From positions 1 through 5,269 of the forward strand of contig CALMMI010000427.1 in NCBI GenBank assembly GCA_937868245.1: a stretch of DNA of 5,269 nucleotides, written 5' to 3'. Positions 1-5,269 of this stretch are shown here, piece by piece; the first letter of the stretch is position 1; the number at the start of each line of letters is the position of its first letter. Below the pieces are notes generated by a model that had not been told where the DNA came from, made no database searches, and saw nothing but the letters and a program-made list of their open reading frames with translations. The position numbers were made by a program, and so were the translations under genes. Source of the stretch: an uncultured Ignavibacteria bacterium (GTDB lineage Bacteria; Bacteroidota; Ignavibacteria; Kapaibacteriales; UBA961).

Positions 1-1
1 A

Positions 2-931
2 ATGGATAAGGAGAATCAACGGATTGCCACCGGAAAAGACATTATTCGAATTGCAGATGCACCGGATAAGGTTGCAGATGTCCAGCAATTATCAACATTG
101 ATTAATCGCAATGCAACATACCAGGAATCTATGATTTCCGTTGGAGAAGAGCTAACGAACGTTGGTGCAAATCTCCAAACATTTTCGGATAAATTGGCTA
201 CCGTTCGTGAAATTGGTCTTGTTGCCTCTGAATCATCAAATCACGATAAATTGCCTGTGCTTGCCCAGCAGATTTTTCAACAATTAACGGATATGGTTAA
301 GATTGCAAACAGCGACTTTAACGGCAAATACTCTTTTGGCGGTACAAAAACAACACCTGAATCTATTGTACCAGTCCCGCCGCAAGTTACAAAAGAGCCT
401 TTTGAACTTATACAAACTGCACCAACTGCAACCAATCCTTCAGGATATCAGGTGGTTTTCAAAGGCAATCTTCAGGATAGAACGGTAAACACAGGTCCAA
501 ATACCACAGAGGTGGTTAATGCAAAAGCTGATGCCGCGTTTGGAACAGGTGGTACGGAAATATTCGATACACTTATCAAATCATACAATCTACTTAACTA
601 CCGAGCGGACGGTACACAACGTGATTCCAGCGAGTTGTTCTCAACCGGTGAACAGCGTACATTACAATCGTTTGTGTCTGATATGACCAGAGAGATGTCG
701 AATATTGACCTCGAAATCGGGCGAATCGGGTACAAGCAAAGCAGAATGGAAATTTTGAGCGATCAAATCACCGAAGATAATACACGACTCGGCGAGTTCC
801 GTTCCCGTAAAGAAGATACGAATATTCCCGAAGCACTTATTAATCTTAAGAAAGAAGAAAACGCGCTTCAATACTCACTTCAAATCGGTTCACGTTTGAT
901 GAATCAGTCGTTAATGGACTTCCTACGGTAG
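2..931 (+). CDS. flgL: Flagellar hook-associated protein FlgL (HAP3), 5'-truncated
   Basis: FlgL is a secreted structural protein of the flagellum that forms the junction between hook and filament together with FlgK. 309 codons are visible. The N-terminal flagellin-type helix is seen as QRIATGKDIIRIADAPDKVA (residues about 6-25), matching the family pattern of an L-S/A-T-G-K-R-I-N segment followed by a short Asp/Pro-rich stretch. NGKYSFGGTKT (about 107-117) is the typical FlgL sequence that leads into the variable middle domain. The C-terminal helix (about 245-309) with NIPEALINLKKEENALQYSL and a terminal SRLMNQSLMDFLR is the conserved D0/D1 end shared with flagellin. Family members have roughly 20-25 more residues before the ATGK segment, so the ATG at position 2 is probably an internal Met and the true start lies left of the window. 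The 3' end is intact (TAG). motA follows 94 bases later on the same strand. Alternative: another flagellin-family protein, but length and the FGGTKT motif favour FlgL. Confidence 0.9.
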   Translation: MDKENQRIATGKDIIRIADAPDKVADVQQLSTLINRNATYQESMISVGEELTNVGANLQTFSDKLATVREIGLVASESSNHDKLPVLAQQIFQQLTDMVKIANSDFNGKYSFGGTKTTPESIVPVPPQVTKEPFELIQTAPTATNPSGYQVVFKGNLQDRTVNTGPNTTEVVNAKADAAFGTGGTEIFDTLIKSYNLLNYRADGTQRDSSELFSTGEQRTLQSFVSDMTREMSNIDLEIGRIGYKQSRMEILSDQITEDNTRLGEFRSRKEDTNIPEALINLKKEENALQYSLQIGSRLMNQSLMDFLR

Positions 932-942
932 GAATTAGTACA

Positions 943-970
943 TAAATCAGCAAAAAGACAGTGCCGAATT
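943..970 (+). promoter_or_regulatory. Candidate sigma-28 (FliA)-type promoter for motA
   Basis: TAAA at 943-946 is followed after 16 bases by GCCGAATT at 963-970. The enterobacterial FliA consensus is TAAA, 15 bases, GCCGATAA, so the match is TAAA plus GCCGA with a spacer one base too long and a diverged end of the -10 box. The position, about 55-80 bases upstream of the motA ATG, fits, and motA is a classic late flagellar (FliA-dependent) gene in many bacteria. The match is seen in sequence; its function is inferred and the spacer makes it uncertain. Confidence 0.4.
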
Positions 971-1023
971 GTATCTTTGTAATAATAATTTGCACAACTG
1001 AAAGTATAACAGTAATTTCGGCA
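962..1023. repeat. 7-bp inverted repeat TGCCGAA / TTCGGCA flanking the motA leader
   Basis: TGCCGAA at 962-968 is perfectly complementary to TTCGGCA at 1017-1023, with 48 bases between. The right arm ends two bases before the motA ATG; the left arm coincides with the -10-like part of the sigma-28 candidate. The arms are G+C-rich within an AT-rich gap. It could be an operator pair or, if transcription starts further upstream (read-through from flgL), an RNA stem near the start codon. Chance cannot be excluded. Confidence 0.3.
972..979 (+). promoter_or_regulatory. Candidate Bacteroidota-type -7 box (TATCTTTG) upstream of motA
   Basis: TATCTTTG fits the TAnnTTTG -7 element used by the primary sigma factor of Bacteroidota. 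It lies about 46 bases before the motA start codon. No TTG/TTTG -33 element is visible about 19-21 bases upstream, so it may be half a promoter or chance. It directly follows the sigma-28-like element and could be an alternative start site. Confidence 0.3.
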
Positions 1024-1025
1024 GT

Positions 1026-1862
1026 ATGAAAGCAAGCACCCTCATCGGAATCGTTCTTGGCGCAATCGCTATTTTTGGTTCGTTCCTCCTCGAAGGCGGT
1101 ACGTTCGATGCACTCTGGGTGTTGCCTGCTATCATTATTGTGTTTGGCGGAACTCTTGCTGCTGCTCTTGCAGGCAGTTCATTCGAACAATTTGGAAGAA
1201 TCCCCCGCCTGTTATCCATCGCATTCTTTCCTCCCCACTTTGAAATTCAGAAAACAATCGACCAAATAGTTACCTTTGCCGCACTAGCACGCAGAGAAGG
1301 AATTTTGGGACTCGAACGTCGCAAAAATGAGATCAAGCATCCGTTCCTCCGTAAGTTATTCGAGGTTTCGATTGATGGTGCCGACCCTGCTGCACTTCTT
1401 TCGACAGCAGAAACCGATATGGATTTCATTACAGAACGTCACTTGGCTAACATATCCCTCTTTACAAAAATGGGAGGATATTCGCCCACTATGGGTATCA
1501 TCGGAACAGTTATGGGCTTGATTTCCACTCTTGCTGCGGCGGGTAGTGACCCAACTGTTTTGATTCATCATATTGCCACAGCATTTATCGCCACGATGTG
1601 GGGAATTTTCATGGCTAATCTTGTGTGGTTGCCAATCAGCGACAAACTTCGTAGCCTCCATAGCGAAGAGATGCAACTTCTTAAGGTTATGACAGCAGGT
1701 GTTCATTCCGTACAACTTGGTGAAACTCCATCGGTAGTCCGTGCGAAATTGATGAGCGCGTTGCCGCTTGGTGAACAGATGAAATTCTCGAAAACTACCA
1801 TACCGAATCCCTTCTTTGCACCTGCCCCCCCTCGCCCTGCTCCTGAGGAGCAGAAGAATTGA
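1026..1862 (+). CDS. motA: Flagellar motor stator protein MotA
   Basis: MotA forms, with MotB, the inner-membrane ion channel whose flux drives flagellar rotation. At 278 residues it has normal MotA length. Four membrane segments are visible at about 4-22, 30-49, 152-171 and 182-204. The large cytoplasmic loop contains LARREGILGLE (about 87-97), carrying the conserved Arg and Glu that contact the rotor protein FliG (R90 and E98 in the E. coli protein). TM3 reads GGYSPTMGIIGTVMGLISTL, and TM4 ends in a conserved Pro (WLP, about 203); both prolines match positions known to be important for torque generation. The tail (about 258-278) is Pro/Ala-rich and ends in charged residues, without obvious domain character. 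The ATG at 1026 is supported because the first membrane segment begins immediately after it; no Shine-Dalgarno sequence precedes it. flgL lies upstream. The usual partner motB does not follow. The ExbB/TolQ family is a distant relative but the loop motif and four-segment layout favour MotA. Confidence 0.95.
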   Translation: MKASTLIGIVLGAIAIFGSFLLEGGTFDALWVLPAIIIVFGGTLAAALAGSSFEQFGRIPRLLSIAFFPPHFEIQKTIDQIVTFAALARREGILGLERRKNEIKHPFLRKLFEVSIDGADPAALLSTAETDMDFITERHLANISLFTKMGGYSPTMGIIGTVMGLISTLAAAGSDPTVLIHHIATAFIATMWGIFMANLVWLPISDKLRSLHSEEMQLLKVMTAGVHSVQLGETPSVVRAKLMSALPLGEQMKFSKTTIPNPFFAPAPPRPAPEEQKN

Positions 1863-1903
1863 GAACTGATTTTTATTCTATAAAAAAAATATTGCAGTAG
1901 CCA

Positions 1904-1917
1904 TTATTGCTCAATAA
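1904..1917. repeat. Palindrome TTATTG-CT-CAATAA
   Basis: Perfect 6-bp arms with a 2-base centre in the AT-rich gap. Too short and AT-rich for a terminator stem. It might be a regulator-binding site, but small palindromes are expected by chance in such AT-rich DNA. Confidence 0.25.
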
Positions 1918-1987
1918 AATATTAAATTAAATCTAACATAGCTTTTAGAAAATACTTTATATGGTTTTTCGTTGATTAATCGAGAAT

Positions 1988-2000
1988 ATGCTTAAAGCAT
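1988..2000. promoter_or_regulatory. Palindrome ATGCTT-A-AAGCAT, possible hicBA operator
   Basis: Perfect 6-bp arms around a single central A, 36 bases upstream of the hicB start. Toxin-antitoxin operons are usually autoregulated through palindromes in this position. The adjacent HicB, however, is short and shows no clear DNA-binding domain, so binding by HicB itself is doubtful. Position and symmetry are seen; operator function is inferred. Confidence 0.3.
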
Positions 2001-2036
2001 GAGTTTTATTAATCCAATTAAACAGCTATAGAATCA

Positions 2037-2270
2037 ATGAAATATAACAATTATAAAACAATGCTTCGCCCTGAACCTGAAGGTGGGTTTACGGTTATTG
2101 TCCCTTCTCTCCCCGGGTGTGTTACTTATGGTTCAACTCTTGATGAAGCAAAGGAGATGGCGTTGGAAGCAATCGAGATTTATTTAGAGAGTTTAATCGA
2201 TCATAATGAATATATTCCGAATGATAATGAAACTTTAGAATATAATATTTCGGTAGAATCTTATGCCTAA
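2037..2270 (+). CDS. hicB: HicB-family antitoxin (short form)
   Basis: HicB proteins neutralise the mRNA-cleaving toxin HicA by binding it through a partially degraded RNase H-like fold. The 77 residues show the family signature: GGFTVIVPSLPGCVTYGSTL (about 16-35), i.e. G-G-[FY]-x-V-x-V-P-x-L-P-G-C-x-T-x-G-x-T, followed by DEAKEMALEAIEIYLESL (about 36-53), the conserved helix. After this there is only a short acidic tail, so the C-terminal helix-turn-helix or ribbon-helix-helix domain of longer HicB proteins is absent; this is normal for the short HicB-like subgroup. The ATG at 2037 begins the family fold at the usual place, without a Shine-Dalgarno sequence. The stop overlaps the start of hicA by 8 bases, indicating a translationally coupled hicB-hicA operon, in the order opposite to the classic hicAB. 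HicB is intact, whereas its partner is frameshifted. Confidence 0.9.
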   Translation: MKYNNYKTMLRPEPEGGFTVIVPSLPGCVTYGSTLDEAKEMALEAIEIYLESLIDHNEYIPNDNETLEYNISVESYA

Positions 2271-2480
2271 ATTTCCATCCCTTAAACCATCAGAAATTAT
2301 TAGATTCCTTATAAGGAATGGATTTATAATTGACAGAGTAAAGGGAAGTCACCATATTATGTACAATGGAGAAACAAAAAGATGGGTTATTGTCCATTTC
2401 ACAGGGCAGATTTACCCATCGGCACACTTCGCGAGATAATAAAACAATCAGGTTTAGAACTAGAAGATTTTACAGATTAG
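2263..2480 (+). pseudogene. hicA: HicA-family mRNA interferase toxin, frameshifted
   Basis: HicA toxins are small double-stranded-RNA-binding-fold ribonucleases that cleave mRNA. The ATG at 2263 lies in the last codons of hicB (8-base overlap). The first frame reads MPKFPSLKPSEIIRFLIRNG and continues through KGSHHIM (His30 of the GSH motif is the expected catalytic residue) to WVIVHFTG at about 48, then runs off into unrelated sequence and stops at TAA 2437-2439 (58 aa). In the -1 frame, from 2406, the missing family C-terminus appears at once: ADLPIGTLREIIKQSGLELE and a TAG at 2478-2480. Joining the two halves gives about 72 residues, normal HicA length. One extra G in the GGG at 2404-2406 would restore the frame. 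As it stands the toxin lacks its last strand and helix and is probably inactive. It is either true decay or a sequencing/assembly indel; no canonical slippery heptamer supports programmed frameshifting. Confidence 0.85.
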
Positions 2481-2508
2481 ATACTTTACCCAATACATTT
2501 AATTCTCC

Positions 2509-5269
2509 CTACACTCCCTCAATATACTCCAACAGCTCCCGATACAACACTGATTCCCGCAATATCTCCTCGCACCCAATCAGAATAAACTGCTGGCGCG
2601 CACGGGTAAGAGCTACATTCAATTTACGGTCGATAAGAGTATCACCTATCTCTACAAGCGATTGTGCGGCTCTAAGCTGGGCAGCATGACTTACCGCACA
2701 CGAAAGAATGATAATATCCCGCTCGCTACCCTGATAACGCTCTACTGTGTCGATAGTAACCAATGGTCTGAGTTCTGTTGGCAAAAGCGAGTATATCTCT
2801 GCAATCTGCGCTCTGAATGGTGTAATTACCCCAAGTGTTGTTGAAGTAAAAGCATCACCATACCATTTGGCTATGTGTGAAACAATTGCTGCAGCAATTT
2901 CCGCTTCCCCTCGATGTACTTTCGGGCGATGTTCACGTTTTGAAGGGATGTACAACATACGCTTGGTGCGTATTTTTTTGATAATATCTGCAGGCAAGGA
3001 ATATCCTTCTTCTTCCGTAGAATAATGTGGTAAATCTGTACGTGAATCTTTAGAGTTGTATTCTGAATGTTGCCATTCGTTCATCGTTTCCAGTCTTCTG
3101 TCATAAAAAAGTTTACTGGGAAAACGTTGAATATCATTGTGCATCCGTGCCTGGCGTGTGAGCATTCCAAATCCATCGGTCCAACCATTAGCAGTGCAAC
3201 ACCGTAGCAATCGCTCAAAAAGTGATATTCTCAAATCTGTTAAATGAATTTCAGAGAAATTCTCATTCTTTACGACAGCTCCGCGCTCATTTTGTACTAC
3301 AACCGCAGGTAATTGCTTCTCATCCCCAATCAGAATAAAACGATTTACAGCCGCTAGGATTCCAATTATTTGCGGCTCTATTAACTGAGATGCCTCATCG
3401 ATAATCGCCGTCGAAAATCGTTTCAATTTGAGAATTTCAGGGTTGGAATTGACTGATGATACCGTAGATACGATAATACGGGTAGAATCAAGAAGAACTT
3501 TTAATTCTTCAAAAGGAATTTTATGCGCTATTATAGACAGTAATTTATCAGGGTGTTCTGTTGTTTCCTTACTTCCCAAACGCAAGAAAGGCAAATCAGC
3601 ACTAATGCGTTTAATCGCAGAACAAATTTCATCCACTGCACGATTTGTAAATGCTAGCACCAGCAATGTTTCGTCAGTCTTAGTGAATAGATGTTCAACA
3701 AGATTACGGAGCATTACGGAAGTTTTGCCTGTACCCGGTGGTCCTTGCAGAAGAAAATAATCTTTCGAGGCAATAGCACGGGCTAACAAGTTCTTTTGTT
3801 CAGGATGGAGATTCGGAATATCTTGTTCAGGCAGAGTGTCGAATTCAGGTGCACGCAAGCCAAGAATTGCCGAACGTTTGTGATATGGTGATTTGAGTGC
3901 TGCAACAAGTGAACGGTACAATGTAACAAACCCGCTTTCAATTTGGTCTCCTTCAATTGCCCATTTCTTATCTTCTGTGAAAAACTCACGATGTATTTGT
4001 TTGTTTCTCAAACTGATGGTAATCCGTTCAGGCGATAATTCGCGAATAGATGCCTTTATCATTTGCCCTTCCACCGGACTTCCCCCGCCAATCGGATATA
4101 ACACAGCTATATCACCAATCCGAAATGACGAGACTTGAGCTGTTTCTTCTGTCCGACGAAAAGTGAGATAGAATTTTGAGAAATCAGATTCATCAGATAA
4201 AAGCTCCAAATGAGCCAGTACTGAAAACGATTGTTCTTTTTCCTCTAAAGAGTCTCGCCAAAGTGAAGCAAATCCATTGGAACTGTGATTTGCAGTACCT
4301 GTTCGTCCGGCATACTGCTCGCGCATCAAGAACGAAAGAAATGCCTGAAAGTACGTTCGCTCAAGCGGTGTCATACCCGCATAAAATTTTGAGAAATCGA
4401 GAACTTCATTTTGTTTAAAATCCGGTCTGATTCCAAATTTTTCTAATGAAATATTCTTTAGAAAAGTGAACTTTCTTTCAATTATTTCGTGTTCTATTGC
4501 AATAATCCTATTGCGAAGTATAAGTGCATCCTGCTTGTTTTGTGAAATATTCGGTGCATTTCTTAGCGGAAATTCTGTCGCTCTTGAATACAAAACCTGG
4601 CTATCGCCTGTCCGCCCTTCATAAGCAGAATCTAGTAATAGATTATAGCAGGTAGTTTGTATCAAATGGTTAATCCACATTCCTGTTTGCACGCTTGGGC
4701 GACCTTGCATAGCAAAGGTAAGAGTAGCCGCAGGCGGTTTACCTGATTTTAACTCAATGACTGTTTTACGCTTCGGATCATCGTATTCAAGTAGTAAATC
4801 AAGCCTACCTTGCAAACCATAAATTGGAGAAATGAACGTTGGTTCAATACTGAAATTATCATAATGGAGAGTAGGTAATAATGCACTGAGAATATCAAAT
4901 TGTTCCCTGACTGAGGCGAGTAAATCAGTCAAGGCAGTTGGATTATCTCCTAAGGCATAAAGAGTTTGAATAGGTTTTATCGCAAGTGTAGAGCGGAATA
5001 TCTTCTCGAAATCAGCATCGGGATTATGAAGCAATTCATCAAAACATGTATTGACTAATGTACCTGAAAAAGCTGCAAGCGATGTATCTCCAGCTGAAAA
5101 TTTCTTCAGAAAATATAATAGCGGGTTTGCACCATTCTGCTGAAAGCACTCGGCAACATCTGTTACATCAATTAAAATATCCGGTTCAATAACGATAAGA
5201 GTTACTGCTGTAGAATAAAAGCCCGATGGAGTATTTTTTGCTTTGATGAGTTCGGTAATATGAAGTGTA
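2509..5269 (-). CDS. Fused PD-(D/E)XK (RecB/Cas4-like) nuclease and SF1B Dna2/Upf1-like helicase, 5'-truncated
   Basis: Predicted DNA-processing enzyme pairing a nuclease with an ATP-driven helicase, as in Dna2. The frame is open to the right edge: 919 residues are visible, counting from the codon at 5268-5266, and the true start is outside the window. The TTG at 5034 is internal, because the reading frame upstream carries family-like sequence (IEPDILIDVTDVAECF, NGANPLLYFLKKFS). Nuclease domain: GTLVN (69-73), GRLD with Asp157, IELKSGK with Glu172 and Lys174, and Q-x-x-x-Y at 204-208. A beta-barrel-like segment with FRIGDIAVLYP and ISLRNKQ spans about 382-430. Helicase motifs: GPPGTGKT (509-516), TNRAVDE (541-547), DEAS (624-627), GDEKQLP (648-654), QARMH (706-710), ERYQGSERD (843-851) and NVALTRAR (884-891). 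All are intact, so ATPase activity is likely. No iron-sulfur cysteine triad follows the QxxxY motif. It is convergent with hicA, 28 bases apart. Role in repair, recombination or defence cannot be decided here. Confidence 0.9.
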   Translation of the reverse strand, partial: TLHITELIKAKNTPSGFYSTAVTLIVIEPDILIDVTDVAECFQQNGANPLLYFLKKFSAGDTSLAAFSGTLVNTCFDELLHNPDADFEKIFRSTLAIKPIQTLYALGDNPTALTDLLASVREQFDILSALLPTLHYDNFSIEPTFISPIYGLQGRLDLLLEYDDPKRKTVIELKSGKPPAATLTFAMQGRPSVQTGMWINHLIQTTCYNLLLDSAYEGRTGDSQVLYSRATEFPLRNAPNISQNKQDALILRNRIIAIEHEIIERKFTFLKNISLEKFGIRPDFKQNEVLDFSKFYAGMTPLERTYFQAFLSFLMREQYAGRTGTANHSSNGFASLWRDSLEEKEQSFSVLAHLELLSDESDFSKFYLTFRRTEETAQVSSFRIGDIAVLYPIGGGSPVEGQMIKASIRELSPERITISLRNKQIHREFFTEDKKWAIEGDQIESGFVTLYRSLVAALKSPYHKRSAILGLRAPEFDTLPEQDIPNLHPEQKNLLARAIASKDYFLLQGPPGTGKTSVMLRNLVEHLFTKTDETLLVLAFTNRAVDEICSAIKRISADLPFLRLGSKETTEHPDKLLSIIAHKIPFEELKVLLDSTRIIVSTVSSVNSNPEILKLKRFSTAIIDEASQLIEPQIIGILAAVNRFILIGDEKQLPAVVVQNERGAVVKNENFSEIHLTDLRISLFERLLRCCTANGWTDGFGMLTRQARMHNDIQRFPSKLFYDRRLETMNEWQHSEYNSKDSRTDLPHYSTEEEGYSLPADIIKKIRTKRMLYIPSKREHRPKVHRGEAEIAAAIVSHIAKWYGDAFTSTTLGVITPFRAQIAEIYSLLPTELRPLVTIDTVERYQGSERDIIILSCAVSHAAQLRAAQSLVEIGDTLIDRKLNVALTRARQQFILIGCEEILRESVLYRELLEYIEGV

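Larger units (their letters stand above)
1863..2036. other. AT-rich intergenic region between motA and hicB
   Basis: This 174-base gap has about 40 G or C bases by hand count (about 23%), clearly lower than motA. It contains no ORF of note and no recognisable RNA gene. It holds two small perfect palindromes (1904-1917 and 1988-2000), an 8-bp palindrome GATTAATC at 1974-1981 whose ATTAATC part recurs at 2008-2014, and a weak AT-only hairpin just after motA. The hicBA promoter is presumably here, but I cannot identify convincing -10/-35 or TAnnTTTG elements. Confidence 0.6.

Noticed and set aside
2..4. ATG at position 2 as the true start of flgL
   Set aside because: The conserved ATGK segment begins only about 8 residues later, while FlgL proteins have about 20-25 more residues before it; the gene most likely begins outside the window.
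1356..1715. 119-codon open frame on the - strand within motA
   Set aside because: Antisense shadow of the MotA loop and TM3-TM4 region; the product looks compositionally random.
1870..1886. Hairpin TTTTTAT-TCT-ATAAAAA just after motA as a terminator
   Set aside because: The stem has only A-T pairs and is not followed by a T-run on the + strand; it is expected by chance in this AT-rich gap.
2398..2412. Programmed -1 ribosomal frameshift in hicA
   Set aside because: The junction (ACA GGG CAG) has no X-XXY-YYZ slippery heptamer and I see no strong downstream stem. A one-base loss in the G run is simpler.
2366..2689. A 107-codon open frame on the + strand across the end of hicA and the end of the helicase gene
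   Set aside because: It is in the third frame relative to both hicA halves and runs antisense through conserved helicase codons; its product is Arg/Ser/Thr-rich and shows no recognisable domain.
3428..3760. 110-codon open frame on the + strand within the helicase gene
   Set aside because: It is antisense to the Walker A to DEAS region of the helicase, which is strongly conserved on the minus strand; the antisense product shows no domain.
1..5269. CRISPR array, tRNA/rRNA, insertion sequence or attachment site
   Set aside because: No regularly spaced direct repeats, no cloverleaf or rRNA-like sequence, no transposase motifs and no long terminal inverted repeats were seen on either strand by eye.

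Overview
The window looks like a piece of a flagellated bacterial chromosome, and is most consistent with the Bacteroidota/Chlorobi/Ignavibacteria side of the tree. The taxonomic guess rests on three weak signs: none of the visible start codons has a convincing Shine-Dalgarno sequence, a TAnnTTTG-type -7 box (TATCTTTG) precedes motA, and the large nuclease-helicase resembles Dna2-like proteins I associate with that group. It is an inference, not an identification.

Left part (1-1862, + strand): the 3' portion of a flagellar hook-filament junction gene (flgL, cut by the left edge), then after 94 bases a complete motA encoding the proton/ion-channel stator subunit. The flgL-motA gap holds a sigma-28 (FliA)-like promoter candidate, the TATCTTTG box, and a 7-bp inverted repeat whose right arm ends two bases before the motA start. 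No motB follows motA, although the two usually sit together.

Middle (1863-2480): a very AT-rich 174-base gap (about 23% G+C by hand count) with small perfect palindromes, followed by a hicB-hicA toxin-antitoxin pair. HicB is intact and short (77 aa). The hicA gene overlaps hicB by 8 bases and is broken by a one-base frameshift near 2404-2406. The toxin's N-terminal part including the catalytic GSH histidine reads in one frame, and the conserved LPIGTLR...KQSGL C-terminal part reads in the -1 frame. The system is therefore either an orphaned antitoxin with a decayed toxin, or an assembly/sequencing indel.

Right part (2509-5269, - strand): a convergent large gene for a fused RecB/Cas4-like PD-(D/E)XK nuclease and an SF1B (Upf1/Dna2-like) helicase. 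The frame stays open to the right window edge, so the gene starts outside the window; the TTG at 5034 is not the true start. This is a DNA-processing enzyme (repair, recombination or defence).

No RNA genes, insertion sequences, CRISPR arrays or replication origins were seen. No gene-free stretch exceeds 300 bases. The flagellar genes form one functional unit; the toxin-antitoxin pair and the nuclease-helicase look like accessory genes next to it.
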